DNA of 64,000 nt from Chrysemys picta bellii (Eukaryota; Chordata; Testudines; Emydidae), in the NCBI RefSeq assembly GCF_011386835.1, contig NC_088792.1:111262421-111326420 (forward strand), read 5' to 3'. Positions 20,793-32,425 of the stretch are shown piece by piece. Numbering within the stretch: position 1 is the stretch's first letter; each line of letters opens with the position of its first letter. Both the position numbers and the translations under genes were made by a program. The notes under the pieces were generated by a model. It was not told the origin of the DNA. It searched no databases and saw only the letters and a list, made by a program, of their open reading frames with translations.

Positions 20793-22077
20793 TCTAAGTA
20801 AAAGAATTTCAAAATTGCATATTCAGGAGCCAAAATCAAACCCATTAGGGACCACACATCTAATTTTGAAAATGTTAGTCTTACAATGTAAGGGCCTTGG
20901 CTGGTGAAGCACTATGTAGATCTTGGGCAGGGAAGGAAGCAAAGAAGGATGAAGGGAAATGCTCAGATTTTTAAAAGATAAATGACTCCTAAATGTTAAG
21001 ATTGGGGTAAGATTTGAAAGTCTGAGAATTTTTTTCCTGTCAATCATACTTCTCTCTGGAAAAGTTACAGTTGCAAGATATTAGAGGGAAAATAGTTCTC
21101 TCTATATTTTTTATTTTAATTTTGTTTACTTTGTATATTTGACAACACTTGGTATATAACATATTTAATTGTTTCCTGTCTAGTCAATGTCCTGTGTATA
21201 GCTCTTTCACTCAGTAACAGGGGAGAGAAATGTTTTTAAAAGCTAGGGAAATATAAAACCATACAACTGTGAGAGAAACTCCTGTATAGGTGTAACACCT
21301 GAAATCACTTTTAGCTCATTTGTTAAACAATTCACTAGATTTAAAGTCGAATAACACCCCACACCCAACCTCAGTATTCAGAACTCTGCTTATAGACCTA
21401 ACCAGTTTTAAAAAAAAATTTCTTTGTTGTTGACTTTCTAACGAATTGTATGTTATAACAGCAGACAATCAAGGTCACCCCCCAATGTAACATCTGCAGA
21501 CCAATCCACAGGATGATGAGAAAAAAAATGGAAAGGAAATTAACCTCAAATGAAAGCTGGTAACAGCCTTGACTTCTGAATCCTGATGTACTCCACAAAG
21601 TGGCAGTGTTTTTTCTCTTTAAAAAAGGAATTGCCAGGCAGAAGGCAAAAATATGAAACAGGTTTTCTGAGATGACAGTGCCATCTACAGTCATTCCAGG
21701 AATTTGGGTTTGGCTTGCTGTTCAACTGTTTGTTTTCATTTGTGGCACATCAGAAAATGGCTGTTTAAAAGCAGAACCTTTTCAGAAGAGTGTGTTTAAA
21801 GTGTGTTTGTTTTTTAATAAAAAACAAATGCTTTGAATTAACCCTACCCCTAAGCTTTGGTGAAATACAGATCCAGCTTCAGATCTGAACAGAAAGGAAG
21901 CTCAATTCCAAATCTGGATTTTGCAGCATGGGTCCACTTTCTTTTTGAATTGAACTCAGTTATTCCCTGTTTTAGATTTTCTCTATGTACGGCTTGCAAA
22001 TAACTAAACATTGCAAAATTATGTAATGTACAAAAAAATTGCACTATTGTGACTTTTTGAATATGTCTGTATACAAG
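20793..22077. other. unassigned sequence
   Basis: No gene supported. The 98-codon minus frame at 21398-21694 has no domain. AT-rich, with no repeat recognised. Confidence 0.45.
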
Positions 22078-22215
22078 GGTGCTGGAATGGGGGGGTGCAG
22101 AGGGAGGGTCTGCAGCTCACAGCCCACTCTTGCTTCTGGCTTGGCTGGGGGCAGGCCCTCGGGGGGGGGGGGAGGGAAGAGGATGGGCAGGGTCATGGAG
22201 GGGGCAGGTCTGAAT
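22078..22215. repeat. GGGTGCTGGAA-type repeat fragment, G-rich
   Basis: Starts AAGGGTGCTGGAATGGGGGG, similar to the left end of the MITE at 47968-48095, then becomes G-rich with a run of about 13 G at 22160. No right terminus or duplication found. Confidence 0.35.
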
Positions 22216-22717
22216 ATACATATTTGGGTAAAATTTTCAAAAGTGCCTGTCACATTTTCAGGAATGACTTAGAAATTTAGGCCCAGATCCACAAACAGAC
22301 TTGGGCATTGCAATACTCAGCATCTCAACACCTAACTTTTAAGTCCTTAGAAAAATCACAGGGACAAAAGTGCAGCCAACAAAGCCTAAGTTAGGCACTG
22401 AGGCTCCCTATACAATGAATGGGGAGAGAGAGATTCTTTGAAATGTGATCCACAAAAGCCAAGCATGCTAAATGGCGTCCCACCTTAGCTAGCCAATGGA
22501 AGATGCTGAGAGGGGTGTGTCCTCAGCCTCACCCCTCTGACAGAGATAGGCACCTGTCTTTGCTAGGGATCCACAAATGGGAACCGCTCTCCTGGAGTCA
22601 AGCAGCTTCAGTGCCTCAGTGAGAATGTGTTAGGCAGCTGTCTCACTCTGCACAGAACTGGGGGTTGGGGAAGGAATGGGAGGAGGTGATGGTGGGGTGC
22701 TCATCTTATAATTTTTA

Positions 22718-22772
22718 GTCCAGTGGTTAGAGCACTCATCTGGTATGTGGGAATCAGCAAGTTCAATTCCCC
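22718..22772 (+). repeat. tRNA-like module, plus strand
   Basis: Has an A-box-like CAGTGGTTAGAGCACTCA and a B-box-like AGTTCAATTCC about 30 bp apart. It cannot be a functional tRNA (no acceptor pairing that I can see). It is part of the repeat at 22278-25684. Confidence 0.5.
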
Positions 22773-22805
22773 CATCAGGAGGAAGGGGAGAAAGGAAGTG
22801 GGAGA

Positions 22806-22862
22806 CCCTTCTTCAAATCCCAGGACAGTACTCTAATCACTAAGCTATGGGATATGGCTCCC
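22806..22862 (-). repeat. tRNA-like module, minus strand
   Basis: On minus it reads CATAGCTTAGTGATTAGAG followed by a degraded B-box-like segment (GGGATTTGAAG). It faces the plus-strand module at 22718-22772. Confidence 0.45.
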
Positions 22863-23099
22863 TCAGTAATCTCCTCTTCTAATCTATATAAATTGTTATA
22901 CCACGCTCATCACTGTAGTATTTGAGCATCTTCCAGTAGCGGATTAAGCAACATGGCTACACATCTGTCACATTTGTTCTCTTTCTCCCAAGAGGGAAAA
23001 GTACATGAAGTGTCTTGTTTTGGTAGGTTGGTGTGGATTTTGTTGTTGTTCTTCTTAAATATACCTGTTGCTATGTGTTTATATTAGAGAAGGCAAGGT

Positions 23100-25210
23100 C
23101 AAAGAAATGTACTTTGCACTTGGAGTGGAAAGAGGTGAGGTTTGTGATGGTCTTTAGTTCCTGGATGAGTTCATTCCACAGTCTCAGACCACCTTAGAGA
23201 GGGCCCTGTCTCTTGCACAGATGAGCTTTACTCCTTTTATTGAGAGCTCCATTGTGCCAGAGGAGTGAAGCTGTCAACCACAGTCTTTAAAAAACTTTAA
23301 AGTCTTTTTAGGTATTCTGGCCCAGGCCATAGAGTGCTTTGAGGATCAAGACCTTAAACATGATTCAAAATTCTATGGGAAGCCAGTGTAGAGAGCAGAG
23401 GACAGGTGTGATATGCTCCTGGTAGATTGTGTTACTGAGGAGATGCACTACAATATTTTGTACTAGTTGGAGTTTCCTAAGTGCTGAAGGTTTCATGCTC
23501 AGGTATATCACATTGCTGTAGTTCATCCGAGAGGTGACAACGGCATGAAAAACCGAGGCCAGGTCTTCTTCTGCCAGGATGTGATGGAATCGCCTAGCCA
23601 TCCCGAGATTGTAGAAAGCCTTACGCATGGCCTTTGCAACGTGAGAGTGCAGTGTCAGCAAGCAATCCAAGAGTACAACTATACTGATACAGTATACAGA
23701 CTGATCAATTCTGGATGCAAACCTTCCATCAAAGGAGACAACACTGTGGCTTCAAACGCCTTAAAAATACTTTCCTCTGTCCACCAGCATCACCTCTGTT
23801 CTTTTTTACTTGAGTTCAGTGTCAGCCAGCTGTTCTTCATCCATGAGCTGGTCTCATCCAAGCCATCTTCAGGGTAGTGGTGTGGTCCTATGTGGTGAAC
23901 TTTTGAAACTATATCTGGGGTACAGATGAAGCCGTAGATATTCCTTCAATCTGTGAAGACAAGCTGCCAGTGGGCTTGATTATATGAGATGGGATCTCAA
24001 CCAAACTGCTTGAAAATGCTAGGGAAAGAACTTGGGATAAGCTATCTTGTAGTAAATAGGGGGATGCCTTGTCAGTTAAATTTACGCTCTATTGGTTCAA
24101 TTTTTGTTCTCTGATCATTTTGTTTGTTTGTTTGTTTTCACTATATATGTTTAAATGCTGTGTGTTAAGCAAAGTGGTTATCCTGAGCTGAATCTGATAA
24201 GCTGGTGTATACTATTCCTTTGGGAATAGTGGATCTAAGAGTTCCGAGAGTGTTCAGTGAATAGGGGCTGAGCATTCCAGAAGGATGCCCGGAAGACTTG
24301 GGTTGCTGCATGCTTATTGCTAACCTGCACAGAGAGACGAGACTTGGAAGGTAGTGCTTGTGTTGTCAGAGACTGGTGGTTTTAGGGAGCTGATTCACAG
24401 CAGGAATAGACAAGGCTTCCTCATGCTAAGGGCAGGTGGTGGTGAGGTGCCTCGTAACAGTTGGGGAGCAAGCCAGAGGTACAAAAGGATGAGAATGGAT
24501 GTCTCTTCTCTATCCATTGACAGGATGTGATCAGACATCAGTGCCACTGAAAGAGTTTCAGTCCCGTGTCCTGACCTAAATCCAGATTGTGGTACTTCTA
24601 GAATGTTTTGTTCAGTTAGATGAGCTCGTAGTCTGCCTTTAGCTAGCTTCTCTATAAGCTTGCTCAGAAATGCCAGGTTTGACACTGGGAGATGGTCGGG
24701 TAGAAGTGAAGTATCCTGGATGGGTTTCTTCAGTGTTGGTTGGACTATTGCGTGTTTGAAGGCAGAAGGGAAAATTCCTTCTCAGACTGAGACGTGGCTA
24801 TTTTGGTCAGGAGTGGCACCAGTTGTTCATGACTCTCTTTCACAAGCCAGGAAGGGTATGGGTTGGATTCACAAGTCTTGGCTGTCTTTAGATTGTCCAG
24901 AACTTCTTAATGAGTGAATGAACTGAACTCTGGGAATGCAGGTGCATTGTTGGTTAGTGGGAGCAGGTGGAGCGGATCTATGCTGTTTGAGAAGGCTTCC
25001 TGAATGTATAATCTTTTCAGCAAAGTAGGATGATCGTTCTTCGCTGTGCTTGGTTGTGATGCAGGTTGTAGGCACTCAGGTTTGTGAAGCAATTTACCAC
25101 CCCTGGATCACTCCTTCAGGCAGGATTTGGCACCCTCATAGGAACCTGATAGGAATGTTCTCTGGGCCTGTAATACAGCCTCAGCATAGGCTTTGAAGAA
25201 GCTATTGTAC
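23100..25210 (-). pseudogene. L2-like LINE ORF2 remnants
   Basis: LINE ORF2 supplies reverse transcriptase for retroposition. On minus, 24685-24395 has NLAFLSKLIEKLAKGRL and ILEVPQSGFRSGHGTETL, the start of a CR1/L2-clade RT, and 23670-23365 has LASVFHAVVTSRMNYSNVIY and KLQLVQN...HITPVLCSLHWLPIEF, its C-terminal part. Upstream (25090-24870) a further open stretch likely precedes the RT. The catalytic FADD-type block between them is not recognisable; 23880-24390 may hold a deletion or foreign DNA. Several frames are needed. L2 rather than CR1 is favoured by the HITPVLCSLHWLPI block. Confidence 0.72.
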
Positions 25211-25691
25211 TGTGTAGAGATAACTAAAGAATCATTGGATCAAGAGTACTGGACCCTGGATCTTCCACCACCTAGGTGGGTGATTCTACAGTTCAGTGAT
25301 TAGAGCATTCTCTCTCTCTCTCTGGCTCAATGACTCTTAAATGTGAAAAGATGAGTGTCAGAACCACCACCAGCAGCTTTTAAATAACACCCAATCCAGT
25401 AGGCACTCCAGTTTGGCTCTGCACATGAGTAAGGAAGATGAGCACCTATCTTCCCCGGTTCATTGATCACTCTGGGCTTCAGCAGGAGATAGGTGTCCAG
25501 ACAGACAGAGGTATGCAGGTGTTCATGCCCAGGGGCAAAAAACTTAGGCACCTGGAGAACTTTTGTTCAAAAATGTAGGCACTGAGTGAGTTTAGATATC
25601 TTCAGGCCCAGGGAATTTTGTGGATTTCAGTGTCTCCTAAACCCCAGATTTAGGTGCCTAAGTCTATTTGTGGATCTGGGCTTTAATTTCA

Positions 25692-25790
25692 TTGACTTCA
25701 GTTGGGATTATTCATGGTAGTAAAACCAAGTACATGCTTAAGTGTTTGCACGATCAGGGTCTATGTGCCTACAACATATTTGAAAATGAG
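25692..25790. repeat. fragment of a GCTTAAGTGTTTGC palindromic repeat
   Basis: Contains CATTGACTTCAGTTGGGA and CATGCTTAAGTGTTTGC; related pieces are at 28065-28182, 31590-31775 and 55828-55930. Non-coding. Confidence 0.45.
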
Positions 25791-27140
25791 ATGTAAGCAC
25801 TTTTGAAAAAATTTTACCCATTAAGATGTAGTGCCGAATAAAGGGTTTCTTAGCATAAATCTGAGATGGGTGCATTATTCATTAATAGCAAAGTCATGAG
25901 TGAATTACTCACCTAATGCAAATAACTCTTTTAGAAATGTTTTAGACTTTGATTATGCAAACATTCATGCAGGTGTTTAACTTAATTCTGGGCCTGCTCA
26001 CCTTTGTAAAGTTGAGCATTTATGTAAATGTCTGCATGATCTTATGCTTAATGTCTTTTATTGGAACTATTTTACTGGGTCTATTTTTTTTATCCTTTCA
26101 CCTATAAATTCAGATGTCTAAGTTACTGTAGAGTGATTCCAACTGTATGGAGCTTAGAGGGATTGATAAACTTATAAAAATGACCTTTCATAGCTTTCCC
26201 ATAAACAAAAGTATTTTGATTTTAAAGTATGTTAACTCATCACTGCCAGGACTAGAAGCAAGTGCCAGATCCCATTAAGAAGCTGGAATCTATATCCTGT
26301 TCGTAGCCCTGTGAGGCCTTGAGATATCATACTTTACAACTGTGACATTTTATGTAGAGAAAAATCTGTGTCTGATCCAGGAGTGAATCTTCCCCACCTT
26401 AGGCTTCAGGCATGGGTAAATTTGGGGTTGCAGGAGTCTTCCACAGTTTGGAGGAGAAGGAAACACTTATCTGGCAGGCTGATTAAGAACATTAAATGGT
26501 CAATGTTTGAAGTTGCTCTGAGGTCTGGAGTGTTAAGGTGAAGACCCCCAAGTGATGGAAGCATGGACAAAGAAAAGGGGAGGAGGTGAAAGGTGCATGA
26601 GAAAGTAATTTATTAAATGGCTCTGCAATTTATCACATGGATACAACTTTCACATGAGGTATGTGTGTGATATATTGTGAAAATATTAATGGTATTAATA
26701 AAACCATTTTCTGTTGGGACAATCTTGGTGGTTTATACAACTGTGTAACACTTTCATAGATATACAAACAGTTTCTCTGCATGCAGAATTTGTGAGAGGC
26801 AACCCGTATGTTAGCCTTTTTAAAACACACAATCATTTTTGCAGACTTTTTTTGGTCTAATGTTTTTTAAGTAATAATGCTTGAGGCTTAGGGAATTTCT
26901 TGGCAAGAGGGACCATCTGAGAATGAAACTCACTAAACAAATAATTACTTTGGCTTGAGTCACACCTCCATAATTAGCAGAAACTCTTAGGCCCGCCTAC
27001 TTAATAAATAACAAAGAACCAAAAAGGATCCAGTCAGAAGAATGGAAGTGTTAGAGGCCACTTAGACACAGAAAAAGATCTAGGAGCAATATCTGACAGG
27101 AGCACTCTGATACTACAACTGAATGTAATGGGGAAGTGTA
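25791..27140. other. unassigned sequence
   Basis: AT-rich. Nothing supportable except a weak CR1-like AAAAAGATCTAGGAGCAATATC at 27075-27096, too short to call. Confidence 0.4.
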
Positions 27141-27148
27141 GCGTAGAG

Positions 27149-27304
27149 CAGTGGTTTTCAACCTTTTTTCATTTGCAGACCCCCAGGGGTCCATGGGCCA
27201 CAGGTGGAAAACCACTGTTCTATGGTGACAACAACTTTTCATGGACCCCTTAGAAATAGTCTGCGGAACCCCATGGGTCTGCAGCCCACAAGTTGAAACC
27301 ACTG
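27149..27304. mobile_element. hAT-type MITE with an internal inverted copy
   Basis: 156 bp, ends CAGTGGTTTTCAACC and GTTGAAACCACTG, flanks GCGTAGAG and GTGTAGAG (7 of 8). At 27203-27220 a further GGTGGAAAACCACTG lies inside, so the element looks like two nested or rearranged copies of the family at 13593-13724. Confidence 0.8.
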
Positions 27305-27312
27305 GTGTAGAG

Positions 27313-28064
27313 GAATTGGGTAGTGAGTTTTTGAGTCCAATAATGGGCCTCCCTGCCTTCTATTGCAGAAGCCATCAAAACCCTAAGATAGCAGCAGTGT
27401 GTATACATAGCTAAGCTTTGTATGTTTATGTATAGTTAGAGGAAACAGTTATGTGGAACCCGGTAGTGTCCATGTGACTTCCTCATATTCTAATGTTGTG
27501 TAGAGAGCAAAGACTCAACAGAAGGGCTAAGTGGAAAAAGAAATAGCAAGTTAAGGTAACTTTTGTGGTGATTTTGAATTGAAAGCCTTCATGCAGAGGA
27601 GTCTGTCCTCTGAAAAACACTGGATACATGGGTGCAATTTGGAAACATTTTAATGCCAAAAGTAAAGACCACTTCCACCTTTCTCTCTTCTTTTTTATTT
27701 TCACTTGTCATCCATTTGGTCAGGTGATTTATCTCACTCTGTATTATTCTTGCACTTTCAGATGCCTGAACTGGCACAACTCAAGACATTTCTTCTCTGC
27801 AACCAATAACAGGCAGAGTTTCTTGAAAGATCTATTTTCGTCATATATTTCCCTCTAGCTCTCTCTGTTTTTTTCTTCCTGTTATTTCTTCGGTATTGTG
27901 GTTTTGGGTTGTTGGGGTTTTTGTTTGTTTTAGCCCCCTTTTCTCTTCTCTTCTTTCCACCTCTTTTTTTCCCCCTTTTCTCCAATGAACCTTATCTTCC
28001 CAACCTGGCCTCCAGTACTAGAACTGTCCGCACAACAGCACATTCCTATCTATCTATCTAGGGT
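27313..28064. other. unassigned sequence
   Basis: No recognised gene or repeat. Contains a T/C-rich tract at about 27860-27990 and a (CTAT)n run near 28045. Confidence 0.4.
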
Positions 28065-28182
28065 GCCACTCCAGCAAAGCACTTAAGCATGTGCTGAACT
28101 TTGAGTATATACGTAAACACATTGACTTCAGTGGAACTTCTTAGATGTATAATATTAAGGGGTTTAAGTCCTTTACTGGGTC
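28065..28182. repeat. fragment of the GCACTTAAGCATGTGC repeat
   Basis: Reads CAAAGCACTTAAGCATGTGC and ACATTGACTTCAGTGG, related to 25692-25790 and 55828-55930. Confidence 0.5.
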
Positions 28183-28308
28183 AGGTCTAAGTTCCTATCA
28201 AGTGTCTATCACCAGGATATGAGTATTCCCTCTCATCATGCATCATCTCTCTGTTCTGCTGGTTCAGACACTAAATAAGAATATAAAGGAGTGTGTGAAT
28301 AAGGTCAG

Positions 28309-28704
28309 TGTAACGGGGTTCACGCTATGCCCCTGGGTATTTGGCCCTTGGGCCTCCCTCTTCAATGAGTCAGGGACACTTCAGTCTGGTACAACACCCA
28401 TGCTCTTTATTCTCAAAAGGTTTCCCACCACCAGTTCCCAACTATATACAGGCTTCACAGCTACTTTGCCTACAACAGGCCTGGTCAGCAACAGACTAAG
28501 TGGCTCTCATTTCCTTCTGTGCCTGAGCTTTCTCTTTCCCACCCCCTCCCACCAGCCTTTATAGCGCCAGGCTAATAAGACTGGAAGGTGCGGCCAGTTA
28601 CCAAGCAGGCACAGTGCTACTCACCCAGGCCCAGTCCATTCCCCATGATTGGGGCTGCAGTGGCAGGAGCTGATTAAGGGCTTCTCAACCAGCACCCTGC
28701 CACA
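28309..28704 (-). mobile_element. solo LTR, about 396 bp
   Basis: Runs from TGTAACGGGGTTCACGC to CCTGCCACA with flanks GTCAG and GTCGG (4 of 5). In the minus direction it has GCTATAAAGG near 28563 and GAATAAAGAG near 28405, in the order TATA then polyadenylation signal, so the strand is minus. No coding part. It sits in the 5' region of the Gypsy remnant that follows. Confidence 0.75.
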
Positions 28705-28968
28705 GTCGGTAAGAACATATTTCCCACAATGCACATCATAGTAGTTGTGCTATTAAGTCCTCTAAGCCGGGTACAGATGCCACATTTGCTGTATGTTCTT
28801 TATACGGTCCTTGGTTTCCTGCTGGGGCAGAAACAAGGATGCGCAGGCCAGGACAGTGGCAGGCTGTTGCTACATAGAGTAGTAGGCAATTTGGTTACCT
28901 CATTTCTGTATATAGTTTCTGTCCATAATGAAGGGTTTATCTGGTCACCGGTCTGCTTGTAAGTGACA
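28705..28968 (+). repeat. 3' part of the 5' LTR of a Gypsy remnant
   Basis: Ends with TTGTAAGTGACA directly before a primer-binding-like site, as an LTR U5 end would. Its upstream part is separated by the solo LTR at 28309-28704, and the true left end is not resolved. Confidence 0.5.
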
Positions 28969-28983
28969 TGGTGCCAGGAGTGG
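28969..28983 (+). promoter_or_regulatory. primer binding site, tRNA-Leu type
   Basis: TGGTGCCAGGAGTGG immediately follows the presumed LTR end CA. It resembles the complement of tRNA-Leu 3' ends used by several Gypsy elements, with one likely mismatch. Confidence 0.5.
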
Positions 28984-29026
28984 AAGGCATAGCATGCTGG
29001 CGGACCTAGTGAGAGGTAACATTGAA

Positions 29027-30440
29027 ATGGCTGCTACAGAGCCTGTACAACTGCAAGTAACTTCCCCACTCACCCTGAGAATCAGGGGAAATGATTCAAA
29101 CAGTAATGTGAGCAGTGTACATAAGTCACTAGGGCAAATAAGATGAAAGGTAAGCAAAAAAAAAAATTGCTCTGCCACAGTAATCTTAGATGTGTATATG
29201 CATTCCTGCTAGATGGTGATAAAGAGAAAGGAAAGATTTGCAGACATAATAAAAAGGTTTGAAAATCACTGTGTCCTTAGGAAAAAGTGTTACTTATGAA
29301 AGATGTGTGTTCAGGATGAGAACACAGAATGAAGGGGAGACAATAAAGGAGTTTTCCATAGATTTAAAGCTAAAAATACTCAGTCCTGTGAATATGGAAT
29401 ATTAAAGACCCTCTCATTAAAGACCAGATTGTCCTGGGGTATAACAATAAAAAAGTCCATGAACAGTTACTAGAAATGGCAATAGGTTGTGCCAAGAAGC
29501 AGAACAAACAGAAACAAATAAAAAGCTTAAAGAGAGGCAAAGAGCTTATGACTGTGAGTGCCACAGCTAAACAGCAAGGGAAAAGTTCACCAAAATTAAA
29601 TTAAATACAGAAACATGGAAAACAAGAAACAGTGCCAGCGACGTGGCAACCAGTATGAATGTCGGAAATGCCCAGCATTCAGGCAATTATCTAGAAACGG
29701 TATTAACACAACCATTATGCGAAAATGTGCAGAGAAACAGGGGGAAAACATGTATTATGTTTAGAAATGGATTCGTCACATGAAGAGCAAGAGATGTTAA
29801 ACACAGTAATGGAGGAGACTGAAAACTCGAAAGACTGGCTAATTAAAATTAAACATTCACAAATGGCACATGTGATGTACAAAATAGACACCGGGCAGAA
29901 GTAAATGTAATAACAGAAACTGAGAAATGTAAAGAGCATATAAAGATGAACGAGTAAAAAGTGTCTGTAAAATACTGTGACAGAGAAACAATTGCAGTGT
30001 TAGGAGAGTGCACACTGACACCTAAATACAAAGGGAAAATGACAAAACAAGAGTTCATGGTGGTATGTGTTGCAAGCAACCAGTTTTGGACCTACACATT
30101 GACAGAAGGAGCATATGTTCTTGAAAGTGTGTCTAGTGCTATGATACAGCACAACTTGTGCACAAATTGAAAAAGAGACCTTAGGTCTGGTGTATGGATG
30201 TACAAGATTTCATAACTTTCTCTACAGTTGTAGCTTCAAAGCAGAAACTGATCACAAACCGCTGATTGCAATATGCAAAAAGAGACTTGGAAGCACCACC
30301 AGGGATACAGTGACTACTTTTGAAAATACAGAAATATGTTTTGACCTGGAAATTCTGACCTGGACGTCACTTAGTAATGGCAGACCCACTGCCAGTACTC
30401 AGACTGATGATCTGGAACAAGCAGTAAACATACATGTGAT
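29027..30440 (+). pseudogene. Ty3/Gypsy gag-pol remnant with large internal deletion
   Basis: Starts with a Gag-like leader at the ATG at 29027 (MAATEPVQLQVT). A capsid-like piece reads QSCEYGILKTLS near 29380, and a degenerate zinc knuckle lies around 29627-29680 (CQRRGNQYECRKCP). The protease box is KIDTG at about 29880-29894, followed at once by stops. Then, apparently after loss of most RT, RNase H appears as CTRFHNFLYSC and ETDHKPLIAICKK (30190-30290), with the tail QTDDLEQAVNIHV near 30400. Pieces lie in several frames. Integrase is not visible. Order and motifs fit a conventional Gypsy element unrelated to the Gmr1-like one. Confidence 0.75.
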
Positions 30441-30991
30441 CATAATAAAAGCATCATGTGCTATATCTCTGTATGTGTGTAGGAGGAGCTTAAATAACTG
30501 TTGGAACAGCAATATAAGTTAATGCTGGTTTTTGGTTAAATTTTGCTCTAAAGAACGTATATGGAAACTTGACAGAATATTTTGGTGGTGATTGTAATTC
30601 TGTAGTTGTAATTCTCACTTGTGTTTAACAATGCTTAGTTTTATAGTAGCATTACTGAGTATCTTCCCCTGGCTATCATTTTCAATAACACTCACGAGCC
30701 AGCCATTGAAAATGGTTTGGCACCATATTAAAGCCAGTTATGAAGCTTTATTTGATGTGGTAATCTTTTTTTGTTTGAAGGAATGATTCTTGTGTTACAG
30801 TCACTATTAAACTGCATATTTCATATTTTCTTAGGTTACAGTAACTTTCACTTCCCCCATGGTGAATCTGTAACTACTACTTCTTTCCCTCCTTTCTATG
30901 ACCTTCATGATTTGCATTCCCAAGTATCATGCAGTCTCATTAATATTTCTTTTAAATGTACTCTCCTCTACTTTAGTCCAATTTCCTGTCC
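30441..30991. other. unassigned sequence
   Basis: No feature recognised. It may include eroded remains of the preceding Gypsy element. Confidence 0.4.
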
Positions 30992-30996
30992 CCATG

Positions 30997-31552
30997 TGTG
31001 ATGGGGCAACTGCCCCTCACTGGCAGAAAAGGGGTTAAAAACAGCCCTACGGAGGCTGTGCCGAAAGGAGCCAATTAGAAAGGGGCTGAGAGGAGCAGCT
31101 GATCATGACCCAGCAGGCTCATATGAGAAGGGCTGCAGGAGAGACTAGGCTCCTAGAAGAAGGAAGGAGCACTAGCACCTGGGACACAGCAGTGCTGAAA
31201 GCAGGGAGCAGGAGAGCTATACAGAGCTCCTGGCTGGGTGCTAGGGCCTGCAGGCTGAGAAAAGGGCAGAAGAGGCTGCTCGAGCTGCATGGGAAGTGGC
31301 CCTGGGAAAAATGGACTGTAGTTGCCACGGAGGTTATGGCTGGACAGAGACTGCAGGTCCCCCAGAAGGGCGGAGAACAGAGTGTAACACAGCCAGAGGG
31401 CTATGTCCTGAAGAGGATGCTGCAGTCCCTGGAGTGACACGGGTCCAGGAGCAGAGGGAACAATGCACAAGATGCCACCAGCAGAGGGCACAGAGCTAAT
31501 TTCCACAACAGCCAGTAGGAGGTGCTACAGTGGTCAGTTGCACCCCATCACA
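30997..31552 (+). mobile_element. solo LTR, about 556 bp
   Basis: Runs from TGTGATGGGGCAACTGCCCC to TGCACCCCATCACA; flanks CCATG and TCATG (4 of 5). The ends form a short inverted repeat, TGTGATGGGG / CCCCATCACA. A TTAAAA motif lies about 38 bp in. The overlapping frames of 110-117 codons have no domain and are purine-rich LTR sequence. Strand is tentative. Confidence 0.7.
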
Positions 31553-31589
31553 TCATGCCACAGGGGCTTTCACCCCTGAAATGGAACCA

Positions 31590-31775
31590 TGCACATACTT
31601 CAAGACATGTTTAAGTACCTTGCTGAATTGGGGCCATAGTCCCCAATCCAGAAAAACTTTTAAGAACATCCTTAACTTTAAACCTGAGTCTAGTCTCATT
31701 GGTTCTAACTGAACTACTAATGGTCTTAAAATTAAGCACATACTTAAATGTTTTGATGGCCCTGGGCCTTAGACA
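31590..31775. repeat. palindromic MITE-like repeat
   Basis: Left CAAGACATGTTTAAGTACC and right AAGCACATACTTAAATGTTT are near inverted matches enclosing TTTTAAGAACATCC / GGTCTTAAAATT. Related to the TTAAG-rich repeats at 25692 and 28065. Confidence 0.5.
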
Positions 31776-31778
31776 GGA

Positions 31779-32425
31779 TGTATTAGGGACCCAGATGTGG
31801 GTCGTCAAAGCTGTGCTGGTCAGCACCATGACAGTCAGTGCTAAAGGACAAGCCAGAGTCAGAGCCAGGAATCCCAGCCAAGGGTCAGAACCAGGTTACC
31901 TGGAGTCAAGGAAGGCAGGAGCAGGGTTAGGCCTCAGGCAGGAGTGAGGCTGGAACAAGGCAGGAGTAGAAGCTAATGCAGCCACAGGCAAATGTTTGGA
32001 GCAACTAGTACCCTGATGCTGGTTTTAAGAGCAGATCTGTTGATCTCCCTCCCCCGTGACCCATCTAACTTGGTAATTGATCCAATCAAGGGGCTCAATT
32101 GAGGCCCAACGGTGCTCATTAGACTGCCTGGGAGTTAAGCTAGCAGGTAAGCAGGATAGCTGCCAGGGCTGGCTCCAGGGTTTTGGCCGCCCCAAGCAGC
32201 CAAACAAAAAAAACAAACAAAAAAAAAGCTGTGATTGCGATCGCGATCTGCGGCGGCAATTCGGCAGGAGGTCCTTCGCTCCGAGCAGGAGTAAGGGACC
32301 GTCCGCCGAATTGCCGCTGAATAGCTGGACATGCCGCCCCTCTCCGGAGCGGCCGCCCCAAGCACTTGCTTGGTAAGCTGGTGCCTGGAGCCGGCCCTGA
32401 TAGCTGTGGGTCCTTATTCCTGACA
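31779..32425. repeat. LTR-like sequence interrupted by a hAT MITE
   Basis: Begins TGTATTAGGGACCC and ends CTTATTCCTGACA on the far side of the MITE at 32164-32399. It contains repeated GTCAGAGCCAGG/CAAGGCAGGAG motifs as in some LTR U3 regions. No duplication could be matched, so this is tentative. Confidence 0.3.
32164..32399. mobile_element. hAT MITE (CAGGGCTGGC), 236 bp
   Basis: Ends CAGGGCTGGCTCCAGGG and GGAGCCGGCCCTG with flanks ATAGCTGC and ATAGCTGT (7 of 8). Same family as 18904-19125 and 40998-41211. Has an A-rich tract and inverted GGCGGCAATTCGGC / GCCGAATTGCCGC arms. Confidence 0.92.

Larger units (their letters stand above)
22278..25684. mobile_element. large DNA transposon with inverted ends, interrupted by LINE sequence
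   Basis: The left end GGCCCAGATCCACAAACAG and the right end (TTTGTGGATCTGGGC) are inverted repeats. Both arms carry AGGCACCTAA-type motifs and tRNA-like modules. The middle (23100-25210) is L2-like LINE sequence on minus, which is best explained as an insertion or as older DNA captured by rearrangement. The arms have no transposase. Boundaries are from the inverted repeats; no target duplication was identified. Confidence 0.55.

Noticed and set aside
22718..22772. Functional tRNA gene
   Set aside because: A- and B-box-like motifs are present but I cannot pair an acceptor stem, and the unit is part of a repeat family.
31105..31506. Frames of 110-117 codons
   Set aside because: They lie inside the solo LTR at 30997-31552 and have no domain.
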